In this document: positions 38,166 to 47,170 of the stretch, piece by piece | How the letters are laid out: each line of letters begins with the position of its first letter | Position numbering within the stretch: the stretch's first letter is position 1 | From: Massilia phosphatilytica | Lineage (GTDB): Bacteria; Pseudomonadota; Gammaproteobacteria; Burkholderiales; Burkholderiaceae_D | Assembly (NCBI RefSeq): GCF_002968015.1 | Contig: NZ_PUIP01000006.1 | Span: 288,823 to 352,822, forward strand | Reading direction: 5' to 3' | DNA: 64,000 nucleotides | Made by a program: the position numbers and the translations under genes | The notes under the pieces: model-generated | Database searches by the model: none | What the model was told of the DNA's origin: nothing | What the model saw: only the letters and a program-made list of their open reading frames with translations

Positions 38166-39598
38166 TGCATCGCCAGTTCGACGCAGTTGCGGCCCGCCCG
38201 CTTCGCGCGCGCGAGGGCGGCGTCGGTGCGCTGGGTCAGCGAATCGCCGCTCTCCTGCTCGCCCAGCTGGGCCACGCCGAGACTCACCGTCACGTGGTCG
38301 CAGCCGGGGATTTCGGCCTGCTCGATCGCCACCCTCACCTTTTCCGCCATCCTGAGGCCGTCGATGGCACTCGTGTGCGGCGCGATGATGTGGAATTCCT
38401 CGCCGCCCGAGCGCACGAGGATGTCGCTGGCGCGCAGCACGGCGCGCGCCGTGTCGGCCACGGTGCGCAGCGCTACATCGCCGACCGGATAGCCGTACGT
38501 GTCGTTGACCGCCTTGAACCGGTCGATGTCGAACGACAGCAGCGCGAGCGGCACGCGGTAACGGCGCGCGCGCTTGATTTCCTGTTCCAGCAATGCCTCG
38601 CCGTGGCGGCGGTTCGCGACGCCGGTGAGCGCGTCCGTCGTCGAAATGTACGTGAGGCGCGCCATCAGGTGTTCGTTTTCCTGGCCGATGGCGACGACGC
38701 GCAGGCCGAAGGCCGCGAGGCGCGCCACGTCCTGCAAGGTCGCCCACTCGTCCGGCGTGAGTGCACGCGCGGCGCCGAACAGCAGCGACAGCGCGCCGCG
38801 CGGCGTGCCGGGGCCCTCGGCGGGAATCGGCAAGCCCAGCGCCATCGCGACGCCGTGCGCGCGCAGGCCTTCCGCCAATGCCGGTTCGCCCGACTGTTCC
38901 GGCACCTCGATGAGCGCGGCCGTGCCGCCCGCAGCGGCCAGCAGGCCGGGGAAAGCGTGGCGCAGTGGTGCCTGCAACAGGCGGTCCGTGCGTTGCAGCA
39001 GCGCGCCGAGCAGCAGGCCTTCGGGCCCTTGTTGCGCTTCCAGCTGCAGGTCGTTGCCCTCCTTGAGCAGGAACACGCCCGCATGCAGCACACCGGGCCA
39101 TGCGCACAGGGCGGCGCACAAGGCTTCGGACAAGGTGTGCGCATCCTCCGCCTCGTCCAGCGCCGCCTGCACGCGGGCGCGCAGGCCCAGCAAGGCGCGC
39201 AGGCCGGCAGCGTCGGTGGACGGCGCATCCGGATCGGCGAGGCGGGTATTCACCGCGGCGCGCAGCGCAGCCGCATCGAGCGGCGTGACGGCATAGTGCA
39301 CGGGTCCGTGCGCCATCAGCGCGGGCAGCCAGGCCGCGCCGGCGAAAGGACACAGCAGCAGCACGGGCGCGCCCGCGCGGCGGGCGACGAGGTCGCCGAG
39401 CGCCTCGAGGTCGATGCTCGGCTCGAAACGGTCGAGGTCGATCACGAGCAGGTCCGGTTGCTCGCGCGCCACCAGGCTCGCGGCGACGTCGGCGCTGTCG
39501 GCCAGGTGCAGGCGCGCGAACAGGGAGGCGCAGGCGTCCCCGAATTCGGCACGCCGTTGCGCCATCGGACTCAGGTAAATCGCGGTCTGCTCTAGCAT
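38162..39598 (-). CDS. Diguanylate cyclase with N-terminal receiver-like and GAF-like regions
   Basis: 478 residues. Residues about 5-115 look like a response-regulator receiver fold (PDLLVIDLDRF has the phosphoacceptor-like Asp) but lack the usual acidic pair, so it may be a pseudo-receiver. Residues about 130-300 are a GAF-like sensor domain. The GGDEF domain (about 310-475) has RSGGEEF and the RASD I-site five residues before it, so it should be an active, feedback-inhibited cyclase. Its stop overlaps the SulP GTG, and a 15-bp palindrome lies 20 bp upstream of the ATG. No kinase is adjacent. Confidence 0.88.
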   Translation of the reverse strand: MLEQTAIYLSPMAQRRAEFGDACASLFARLHLADSADVAASLVAREQPDLLVIDLDRFEPSIDLEALGDLVARRAGAPVLLLCPFAGAAWLPALMAHGPVHYAVTPLDAAALRAAVNTRLADPDAPSTDAAGLRALLGLRARVQAALDEAEDAHTLSEALCAALCAWPGVLHAGVFLLKEGNDLQLEAQQGPEGLLLGALLQRTDRLLQAPLRHAFPGLLAAAGGTAALIEVPEQSGEPALAEGLRAHGVAMALGLPIPAEGPGTPRGALSLLFGAARALTPDEWATLQDVARLAAFGLRVVAIGQENEHLMARLTYISTTDALTGVANRRHGEALLEQEIKRARRYRVPLALLSFDIDRFKAVNDTYGYPVGDVALRTVADTARAVLRASDILVRSGGEEFHIIAPHTSAIDGLRMAEKVRVAIEQAEIPGCDHVTVSLGVAQLGEQESGDSLTQRTDAALARAKRAGRNCVELAMQ

Positions 39599-39617
39599 GA
39601 ATCACCTCTGGAATACT

Positions 39618-39632
39618 TTGTTACGCTAACAA
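39618..39632 (-). promoter_or_regulatory. Palindrome upstream of the diguanylate cyclase
   Basis: TTGTTA-CGC-TAACAA, a perfect inverted repeat, 20 bp upstream of the start codon. The spacing fits a repressor operator at the start of the cyclase-SulP transcript. Confidence 0.45.
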
Positions 39633-39745
39633 GTTTGCCACAAAGCACCTGTAACGCCTAGCAAATGCTCGCAATGTGTGGAAGCGCACCGTCAGCGCGT
39701 CCTCCGGGCGGGAATACTGGCGGAATCATGCACAAGGAGAGCACC

Positions 39746-40717
39746 ATGGCAATACAGGACGATGCAGCGAACAAGCAGAAGGCCATCCAGAACCGCCAGG
39801 ACCAGGCCGACGCGAGCATGCAGAAAGGCGATCAAGGAAACGGTGGCGCGGCGCAAACAGGCATCCAGCAGCCCAGCGGCGACTTCCCCGCCCAGCACCT
39901 GGCCAAGCCGGGCATCGAAGCCCAGATGGAGTTGAAGCCGAAGTTCATGGCCGAGCACTACAAGGGCAGCGGCAAGCTGGCGGGCCAGGTCGCCATCGTG
40001 ACCGGCGGCGATTCCGGCATCGGCCGCGCCGTCGCGATCCTGTTCGCGCGCGAAGGCGCCGACGTCGCGATCCTGTACCTGAACGAACACGAGGACGCCG
40101 CGGAGACCCAGCGCCTGATCGAGGCCGAGGGCACGAAATGCGTCACGATCGCCGGCGACGTCAAGGACATGGAATTCTGCCAGCAGGCCGTCGACCAGGT
40201 CGTCGCCAAGTGGGGCCGACTCGACGTCCTGGTGAACAATGCCGCGTTCCAGGAGCACGCCGAGTCGCTGCTCGACCTGACCGAAGACCGCTTCGACGAG
40301 ACGATGCGCACTAACATCTACGGTTACTTCCACATGGCGAAGGCCGCCCTGCCCTACATGAAGCGCGGCGCGGCCATCATCAACACAGGGTCCGTGACGG
40401 GCCTGAAGGGGTCGAAGAAGCTGCTCGACTATTCGACGACCAAGGGCGCCATCCACGCGTTCACGATGTCGCTCGCCGCGAACCTGCTGGACAAGGGCAT
40501 CCGCGTCAACGCCGTCGCTCCGGGTCCCGTGTGGACGCCGCTGAACCCGGCCGACCAGTCGCCGGAAGACATCACCAAGTTCGGCCAGAGCACGACGTTC
40601 GGCCGTCCGGCGCAGCCGGAAGAGCTGTCGCCGGCGTACGTGTACCTCGCATCGAATGTATGTTCCGGCTACGTGACGGGCGTCGTGCTGCCGATCACGG
40701 GGTCGGTCGGCGAATAA
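39746..40717 (+). CDS. Short-chain dehydrogenase/reductase with N-terminal extension
   Basis: A 323-residue SDR. A 75-residue Gln/Asp-rich tail (DDAANKQKAIQNRQDQADAS) precedes the Rossmann domain: VAIVTGGDSGIGRA (about 84-97), NNAAFQ, catalytic TGSVTG...DYSTTKGA (Ser, Tyr, Lys) and NAVAPGPVWTPL. Such extended SDRs of the YhdG/YghA group are general-stress proteins in many bacteria; the substrate is unknown. The ATG at 39746 has AAGGAGAG ahead of it. The gene lies 18 bp before ku and could share its transcript. Confidence 0.9.
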   Translation: MAIQDDAANKQKAIQNRQDQADASMQKGDQGNGGAAQTGIQQPSGDFPAQHLAKPGIEAQMELKPKFMAEHYKGSGKLAGQVAIVTGGDSGIGRAVAILFAREGADVAILYLNEHEDAAETQRLIEAEGTKCVTIAGDVKDMEFCQQAVDQVVAKWGRLDVLVNNAAFQEHAESLLDLTEDRFDETMRTNIYGYFHMAKAALPYMKRGAAIINTGSVTGLKGSKKLLDYSTTKGAIHAFTMSLAANLLDKGIRVNAVAPGPVWTPLNPADQSPEDITKFGQSTTFGRPAQPEELSPAYVYLASNVCSGYVTGVVLPITGSVGE

Positions 40718-40735
40718 CCTCGAGGAGAGCTCCAA

Positions 40736-41815
40736 ATGGCACGCAGCATGTGGAAGGGCGCGATCAGCTTCGGGCTGGTGCACATTCCGGTCGAGATGTA
40801 TCCGGCGGCGAGCGACCAGGGGCTCGACCTGACGATGCTCGACCGGCGCGACTTCGCGCCGATCGGCTTCAAGCGCTACAACAAGGCGACGGGCAAGGAA
40901 GTGTCCTGGGACGACATCGTCAAGGGCTATGAATACAGCGACGGCGAATACGTCGTGCTGACCGACGAAGACCTGCGCCGCGCCAACCCGGAAGCGACGC
41001 AGACGATCGACATCCTCGCGTTCGTGAACGCCGAGCAGGTCCCGCTGATCTACTACGAACAGCCCTACTATCTCGCGCCCGGCAAGGGCGGCGACAAGGT
41101 CTATGCGCTGCTGCGCGAGACCTTGCGCGAAGTGGGCAAGATCGGCATCGCCAACGTCGTCATCCGCGTCAAGCAGCACCTGGCCGCCCTCGTCTGCGTG
41201 GGCGACACGATCGTGCTGAACACGTTGCGCTATCCGGACGAGATCCGCCCCACCGACGAACTCAAGATCCCAGCCGCGGACTCGAAGGCCGCCCAGGTCA
41301 CGGACAAGGAATTGCAGATGGCCAGGGCGCTCGTCGAAGGCATGAGCGAGAAGTGGAAGCCGCAGCAGTACCACGACACCTATCGCGAAGACGTGCTGGC
41401 GCTGATCAAGAAGAAGGTCGCCGCCAACCAGACCAAGACGCTCACCGAGCCGGAGCCGGAGGAAGAGAAGCCGGCCAAGTCGAACGTCATCGACCTCGTC
41501 TCGCTGCTGCAGGCCAGCCTGGGCAAGAAACCGGCCAAAGCGGCCGCGGCGGACGATGACGACGACGACGAACCGCCGCCGCGCAAGTCGAGAAAACCGT
41601 CGAAGGACGACGAAGATACCGACGACACGCCGCCGCCGCGCGCACGCAAGGCACCTGCGCATGCGGCCACGCATGCGAGCGCAAAGCGCACGACGGCGGC
41701 CAAGTCGACGGCGGCGAAAACGGCAACGAAGACGGCGGCAAAGAAAACTGCAACGAAGGCCGCGGCGAAACCCGCCGCGAAAGCGGCGCCCGCCCGGCGC
41801 AGGAAGGCAGCCTGA
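40736..41815 (+). CDS. ku: Ku protein (non-homologous end joining)
   Basis: A 359-residue bacterial Ku. The Ku core (about 1-255) has MWKGAISFGLVHIPVEMYPA, TLREVGKIGIANVVIRVKQHLA, and MARALVEGMSEKWKPQQY. After it comes a long tail (about 262-359): Asp-rich (ADDDDDDE), then Lys/Ala/Thr-rich (TAAKSTAAKTATKTAAKKTATK) as seen in Ku tails that bind DNA and stimulate LigD. It forms a ring dimer on broken DNA ends. LigD lies 5.4 kb downstream on the other strand, split from ku by the adhesin gene. Confidence 0.95.
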   Translation: MARSMWKGAISFGLVHIPVEMYPAASDQGLDLTMLDRRDFAPIGFKRYNKATGKEVSWDDIVKGYEYSDGEYVVLTDEDLRRANPEATQTIDILAFVNAEQVPLIYYEQPYYLAPGKGGDKVYALLRETLREVGKIGIANVVIRVKQHLAALVCVGDTIVLNTLRYPDEIRPTDELKIPAADSKAAQVTDKELQMARALVEGMSEKWKPQQYHDTYREDVLALIKKKVAANQTKTLTEPEPEEEKPAKSNVIDLVSLLQASLGKKPAKAAAADDDDDDEPPPRKSRKPSKDDEDTDDTPPPRARKAPAHAATHASAKRTTAAKSTAAKTATKTAAKKTATKAAAKPAAKAAPARRRKAA

Positions 41816-42088
41816 GTGGATCTCGATACGCTGCTGGACCTGTTGCAATGGCCCGCGATGGCGGTCACGCTGGTGGCCGCCTTCCTCGTCGGCGCCCGGC
41901 ACGCGAAGAAGCGCGTGGTCGGGTTCTGGACCTTCATCCTCAGTAATGCGTTGTGGATCGTGTGGGGCGTGCACGACGAGGCGTGGGCGCTGATCGCGCT
42001 GCAGGCGGGGCTCGCCGCCATGAACATCCGCGCCATCGTGCGCAACGAGCGCGGCGATCCCGTCGCGAACGAGCGCGTGGCCCAGTAG
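41816..42088 (+). CDS. Small two- or three-span membrane protein
   Basis: 90 residues, starting GTG at 41816 directly after the ku stop, so translation is probably coupled. It has spans at about 10-26, 38-50 and 55-70 with short charged loops (GARHAKKRVV and RNERGDPVANERV). No family is recognised. The close coupling suggests that it belongs to the ku transcript, but its role there is unknown. Confidence 0.6.
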   Translation: MDLDTLLDLLQWPAMAVTLVAAFLVGARHAKKRVVGFWTFILSNALWIVWGVHDEAWALIALQAGLAAMNIRAIVRNERGDPVANERVAQ

Positions 42089-42441
42089 TCCGCGTCGTCG
42101 CAGACGGCGACCCGGTCTCCCCCTTCTCCACATCTTCCCTTCAAACGCTGACATCGTGCGGGTTGCGATCGCACGAAGGCAATTGTTAAATCAAAGAATC
42201 GGACGAACGGCCTCACGAGCCAGACCGATGGCGGCCTGTACGCGTGCGGAAAGGCTGCGCCACCGATGCCGAAAGGAAAGAAATATTCCCGCGTTCTCCA
42301 GAATATTTCGAATTGTCCACTTCGAATCCCGTTGTTCAAAAAATACACGTTCCTGACAGTGTGCCAAATCGGGATATTCACTCCTATACTCTTGAGGCCG
42401 CATCGCGACACACTTTTGACACACTTCCAAAGGATTCCCAA
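42089..42441 (+). other. 353-bp gene-free region before the adhesin gene
   Basis: AT-richer than its surroundings. It holds a perfect 9-bp inverted repeat GAAATATTC / GAATATTTC (42280-42309, 12-nt spacer), a duplicated TTCGAAT (42306-42312 and 42320-42326) and TATACT (42385-42390) as a possible -10 for the adhesin gene. I see no credible -35 and no coding frame. Confidence 0.5.
42280..42309. repeat. Perfect inverted repeat upstream of the adhesin gene
   Basis: GAAATATTC at 42280-42288 and GAATATTTC at 42301-42309, 12 nt apart. It is about 75 bp upstream of the possible -10 and could be an activator or repressor site. Confidence 0.5.
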
Positions 42442-45400
42442 ATGTCCCAGCCGAACATAACGCTCGCCGATGGCTTTGTTGGCGACACCTTTGTCACACT
42501 TCACATGGACGTCCCTCTCGATGCGGCGAATCCGCCCCCCACGAGTGCCTTGACTGTCTGGAACGGCAGCTCCTGGCTCCCGGCCTCGAGCGTATCGGTC
42601 GACAGCGCCGCGATGACCGTTACCGTCGGCATCAATTACACCTTCCTGGGTAGCGAAATCGTCGTGGTCCAGTACACCGACCCGACCGGCGGGGACGACG
42701 TCAATGCCGTCCAGGGCGTGGACGGCGCCGACGCAGCCAACTTCAGTTTTGTATTCATCGTCATGCCCCGCCCCGGCCCGGCCGCGCCCGCCGCGCCGAC
42801 TCTGGACAGCGGCAGCGACAGCGGCCTGCCCGGCGACGGCATCACCAACGACAACACGCCGACCGTGAGCGGCACGGCCGCAGCAAATGCCACGGTCAAG
42901 TTGTACGACACCGACGGCACCACCCTGCTCGGCACCACCACGGCCAACGGCAGCGGCAACTGGAGCATCACCAGCAGCACGCTGGGAAACGGCAGCCACA
43001 CGCTGACGGTCACCCAGACCGACAGCGGCAACAATACGTCGCCGGCCAGCACAGGATTGACCGTCACCATCGATACCGCGGCCGCCGCGCCGACCGGTCT
43101 GGCGCTCACTGCGGGTAGCGACAGCGGTACCGTGGGCGACGGCATCACCAACGCCGGCCTGCCGACCATCACCGGACAAGCCGAGCCGAATGCCGCGGTG
43201 ACGCTGTACGACACTGACGGCACGACGGTGCTGGGCACCACCACGGCCAATGGCAGCGGCAACTGGAGCATCACCAGCAGCGCACTGACCGAAGGCACCC
43301 ACAACCTGACGGCGAAACAGACCGACCAGGCAGGCAATGTGTCGGCCGCGTCGACGGTCGCGGCGGTGACCGTCGACACGACCGGACCGACGGCAATGGC
43401 GCTGAGCACGACCAGCGCGCCGACGACTGCTGCCACCAACGGCGCGACCGTGGCCACCCTGTCGGCCACGGACGCCACAGCCGTCCACTACGGCTTAGCC
43501 GTCGGCAATGGCGTTAACGACGCCGACAACAGCAAGTTCACGATTTCCGGCAACAACCTGGTGGCGGCACAAAACCTGGCCACCGGCGCCTACCATCTCT
43601 ACCTGAAAGCGACGGACGCGGCCGGCAACGACGCGTTCCAGATCTTCACCTTCAACGTGGTCAGCGTGCCGTCCATTGCCAGCATCGTGCGCGCCGGCGC
43701 TTCCACCGTGCCGGCCAGCAGCACGTCGGTCGCTTACACGGTCACGTTCGACCAGACCGTGACCGGCGTCGACGCCAGCGACTTCGCGCTGACGGCCACC
43801 GGCACCGCGGCGGGCACCGTCGCCTCCGTCACCGGCAGCGGCGCCACCTACACCGTCACCGTCACCGTCAATGGTATCGGCGGCGACGGCACCTTGCGGC
43901 TCGATCTGAATTCCAGCGGCACCGGCATCCAGAGCCTGAGCGGCGGCACCATCGCGGGCGGCTACACGGCCGGCCAGACCTTCTCGCTCGACCACACTGC
44001 ACCGGCGGCGCCGGCCGCCCTCGCCGTCAACCCGGGTTCCGACAGTGGCACCCAGGGTGACGGCATCAGCAGCACCACCACCCCGGTCATCGGCGGCACC
44101 GCCGAGGCGAATGCCACGGTGATTCTGTACGATAGCGACGGCACCACCGTGCTCGGCACCACCACGGCCGACGGCAGCGGCAACTGGAGCATCACGAGCG
44201 CCACGCTGGCCGAAGGGACGCACACGCTGACCGCGAAACAGGTCGACGCCGCCGGCAACGTATCGGCCGCCTCGTCCGGCTTGAACTACGCGGTCGACCA
44301 GACGCCGCCCAGCGCGCCCGGCCTGTCGCGGACTTCGCTGCCGATCAGCGAGGCCGGCAACGGCGCGGCGGTGGCGAGCCTCACGGCCACCGACGCACAT
44401 ACCGTCACCTATGCTTTAGTCGCCGGCAACGGCACCGTCGATGCCGACAACGCCAGGTTCACGGTTTCCGGCAATTCGCTGGTGGCATCCCAGAACCTGG
44501 CCGCCGGCACCTATCACGTGTACGTGCAGGCAACCGACGCCGCCGGCAACGCCACCATCTCGGCACTGAGCTTCGATGTGATCGGCGCGCCCGGCGTCGG
44601 CAGCATCGTGCGCACTGCCGCGGCGCCGGCACTGACGCCGGCCGCAGCCACGTCGGTGTCCTATACCGTCACCTTCGACCAGGCCGTGACCGGCGTCGAC
44701 GCCAGCGATTTCGCACTCACGGCCACCGGTACGGCGGCGGGCACCATCGCGGCCGTCACCGGCAGCGGCACGACCTACACCGTCACCGTGAACGGCATCG
44801 CCGGCGACGGCGACCTGCGCCTGGACCTGAACCCCAGCGGCACCGGCATCCAGAACGCCGGCGGCACGGCGGTCGCAGGCGGCTACACGGCAGGCCAGAC
44901 CTTCTCACTCGACCATACCGCACCGGCCGCGCCGGTGGCCTTCGCCATGGCGACGGCGGACGACAGCGGCGCCTCCAGCAGCGACGCCGTCACCAGCGTC
45001 GCAGCACCCCACTTCAGCGGCACGGCCGTTGCTGGCGCCGCGGTGACCCTGTACGACACCGACGGCACCACGGTACTGGGCACGGCAACGGCCGACGGCA
45101 GCGGCAACTGGACCATCGCCAGCGCCACGCTGGCCGTGGGGGCGCACACCCTGACCGTGCGCCAGGCCGATGCCGCCGGCAACGTGTCGGCCGCCAGCCC
45201 CGGCCTGGCCGTGAAGATCGACGCGACGGCAGCCGCCCCGTCTGCGCCCGCCCTCGCCGTGGCCAGCGATACCGGCGTCGCCGGCGACGACATCACCGCC
45301 AACGGCACGCCGACCATGACCGGCACCGGCGAAGCATTCGCCACCGTCACCCTGTACGACACCGACGGCACCACCGTGCTGGGCACCGCCACGGCCGATG

Positions 45401-47127
45401 CCGACGGCCGGTGGAGCATCGCGTCGGCCACGCTCGCCGAGGGCGCACATGCGGTGACCGTGAAGCAGACCGATGCGGCCGGCAACGTCTCGGCGGCCAG
45501 CGCCGCGCTGAACCTGACCATCGACGCCACCGCCCCGGCGGCGCCGGCCGCGCCGCAGCTGGCCGCGGCCAGCGACACCGGGACGGCCGGCGACGGCATC
45601 ACATCGGTCTTCGCGCCGGTCGTCAACGGCAGCGCCGAGGCATTCGCCCGAGTCGTGCTGTACGATACTGACGGTACGACCGTCCTCGGCAACGCCACCG
45701 CCGACGCCGACGGGAACTGGACCATCTCCAGCACCGCACTGGCACTCGGGTCTCACGACGTGACGGTCAAGGCGACGGACGCCGCCGGCAACGTGTCGGC
45801 CGCAAGCGCCCCCTTCAACCTGACCGTCATCGCCGCGCCGACGCCGACCACTACCATCGATGGCGTACAGGTCGCGCAGGCACCGGTGCAGCTGCCCGGC
45901 GGCGAAACCGGCACGCAGACCGTCGTCCCGATCGTTACGGCGGGCCGGACGGAAAGCAGCGGCACCGCCGGCGTCGCGGACATTCCCCTGTCCACCGCCG
46001 CCGGCACGACCGTGCTGCTGGCGCAACTGGGCGCCGGCTTCGGCCTGACCTCGACGGGTGGTGCGAGCCGGCCCGCCGGCTCGTCGGCGGAACAGCTGAT
46101 CCAGGCGATCCTCGCGTCGACCCCGGGCCATGCCGCTGCCGACCAGGGGCACCTGACCAGCAACGGCCAGTCGTTCCTGAACCTGCTGCCGAGCCAGGTG
46201 CCGCTGCTGGTGCAGACGGTGAAGCCAGTGACCGATGCGGCGACGACGGGAGCAACGCTGACGCTGACGGGCACCAGCACCGACACCCAGCACACGGCGC
46301 TCGTGATCGACACCGGTGGCGTCGCCGCCGGCAATACGCTGACGCTGAAGAACGTCGACTTCGCGGCGGTCATCGGCGCCGGCACGGTAGTGGGCACCAC
46401 GAGTGGCCAGGTGCTCACCGGGGATATCGACGGCCAGACCTTCGTGGTCGGCGCCGGCCAGGCCAGCTCGCTTCTCGCGGGCGGCGGCGACGACACGCTG
46501 CAGCTCGATGCGAGCGGGAGCGCGAGCGCCAGCGCCAATGGCGCGGTCCGTGCCGACGCCCGCGCCGCCGCGGCGACGCTGATGCATGGCGGCGCCGGCG
46601 CCGACACGGCGCGCTTCGCCGGCCAGAAAGCGTCGTACACCATCGAGAGCCGCGACGGCCATGTGGTCGTCACGGACACCGGCGGCACCCACGACCAGGC
46701 TTATGTCGTGAACGTGGAAACCCTGCAGTTCGCGGATGGCAGCGTCAACGTCGAGAACCGCGCGGCGCTATCCGCGCTCGCCGGGCTGTACGCCGACACG
46801 CTTGGACGCCAGGCGGACGTGACCGGCTTCGAGTTCTGGGGCAATGCCGAACAGCGCGGCGCTTCGCTGGGGCAGATCGCCGTCGACATGATCGCGTCGT
46901 CCGAGGGCCAGACCCACCAGCAGGCGTTCAACGGCGATGCCGCGCACGACATCGGCGTCCTGTACCAGGCAGTGTTCCACCGGACCATCGACACCGGCGG
47001 CGCGGCGTTCTGGCTGGACGCGATGCAGCATGGCGCCACCCTGCAGCAGGTGGCCGACCAGCTCATGCATTCGACGGAAATCGTCGGGCACGCGCTGGAA
47101 GCGTCGCAGTGGGACTTCATCGTGTAA
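42442..47127 (+). CDS. Large secreted repeat protein: SwmB-like domain, Ig-like repeats, DUF4214 C-terminus
   Basis: 1561 residues from the ATG at 42442 (SD AAAGGA). No Sec signal; the N-terminus is a SwmB-like domain (about 1-110). Six Ig-like repeats follow, each with a LYDTDGTTVLGTTTADGSG-like centre, at about 42780-43380, 44020-44300 and 44930-45830. Two longer cadherin-like blocks with SDFALTATGTAAGT lie between them. The C-terminal third has LAGGGDDTLQLD, a short RTX-like motif, and two DUF4214 units (LAGLYADTLGRQADVTGFEFW and LYQAVFHRTIDTGGAAFWLD). DUF4214 and RTX-like ends usually mark type I secretion. It is probably a surface or matrix adhesin; the transporter genes are not in the window. 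Composition is extremely Thr/Ala/Gly-rich. Confidence 0.85.
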   Translation: MSQPNITLADGFVGDTFVTLHMDVPLDAANPPPTSALTVWNGSSWLPASSVSVDSAAMTVTVGINYTFLGSEIVVVQYTDPTGGDDVNAVQGVDGADAANFSFVFIVMPRPGPAAPAAPTLDSGSDSGLPGDGITNDNTPTVSGTAAANATVKLYDTDGTTLLGTTTANGSGNWSITSSTLGNGSHTLTVTQTDSGNNTSPASTGLTVTIDTAAAAPTGLALTAGSDSGTVGDGITNAGLPTITGQAEPNAAVTLYDTDGTTVLGTTTANGSGNWSITSSALTEGTHNLTAKQTDQAGNVSAASTVAAVTVDTTGPTAMALSTTSAPTTAATNGATVATLSATDATAVHYGLAVGNGVNDADNSKFTISGNNLVAAQNLATGAYHLYLKATDAAGNDAFQIFTFNVVSVPSIASIVRAGASTVPASSTSVAYTVTFDQTVTGVDASDFALTATGTAAGTVASVTGSGATYTVTVTVNGIGGDGTLRLDLNSSGTGIQSLSGGTIAGGYTAGQTFSLDHTAPAAPAALAVNPGSDSGTQGDGISSTTTPVIGGTAEANATVILYDSDGTTVLGTTTADGSGNWSITSATLAEGTHTLTAKQVDAAGNVSAASSGLNYAVDQTPPSAPGLSRTSLPISEAGNGAAVASLTATDAHTVTYALVAGNGTVDADNARFTVSGNSLVASQNLAAGTYHVYVQATDAAGNATISALSFDVIGAPGVGSIVRTAAAPALTPAAATSVSYTVTFDQAVTGVDASDFALTATGTAAGTIAAVTGSGTTYTVTVNGIAGDGDLRLDLNPSGTGIQNAGGTAVAGGYTAGQTFSLDHTAPAAPVAFAMATADDSGASSSDAVTSVAAPHFSGTAVAGAAVTLYDTDGTTVLGTATADGSGNWTIASATLAVGAHTLTVRQADAAGNVSAASPGLAVKIDATAAAPSAPALAVASDTGVAGDDITANGTPTMTGTGEAFATVTLYDTDGTTVLGTATADADGRWSIASATLAEGAHAVTVKQTDAAGNVSAASAALNLTIDATAPAAPAAPQLAAASDTGTAGDGITSVFAPVVNGSAEAFARVVLYDTDGTTVLGNATADADGNWTISSTALALGSHDVTVKATDAAGNVSAASAPFNLTVIAAPTPTTTIDGVQVAQAPVQLPGGETGTQTVVPIVTAGRTESSGTAGVADIPLSTAAGTTVLLAQLGAGFGLTSTGGASRPAGSSAEQLIQAILASTPGHAAADQGHLTSNGQSFLNLLPSQVPLLVQTVKPVTDAATTGATLTLTGTSTDTQHTALVIDTGGVAAGNTLTLKNVDFAAVIGAGTVVGTTSGQVLTGDIDGQTFVVGAGQASSLLAGGGDDTLQLDASGSASASANGAVRADARAAAATLMHGGAGADTARFAGQKASYTIESRDGHVVVTDTGGTHDQAYVVNVETLQFADGSVNVENRAALSALAGLYADTLGRQADVTGFEFWGNAEQRGASLGQIAVDMIASSEGQTHQQAFNGDAAHDIGVLYQAVFHRTIDTGGAAFWLDAMQHGATLQQVADQLMHSTEIVGHALEASQWDFIV
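43081..44938 (+). repeat. 921-bp tandem block within the adhesin gene
   Basis: The sequence around GYTAGQTFSLDHTAPAAP recurs at 43958 and 44879, 921 bp (307 codons) apart, and the whole unit (Ig-like repeat plus cadherin-like block) is conserved between the copies. It arose by in-frame duplication and probably varies in copy number between strains. Confidence 0.8.
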
Positions 47128-47170
47128 GCACCCACGCCAGGCAGGGCGCGGCCCCCGCCGCTCCCTGCCT

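Noticed and set aside
36495..39605. A 1036-residue fusion of the SulP protein with upstream sequence
   Set aside because: The frame upstream of 38165 overlaps the diguanylate cyclase and has no SulP homology; the GTG at 38165 starts a normal SulP.
42780..45830. CRISPR-like or tandem repeat array
   Set aside because: The periodic sequence is translated Ig-like repeats with codon-level divergence; no identical 25-40-bp repeats with unique spacers are present.
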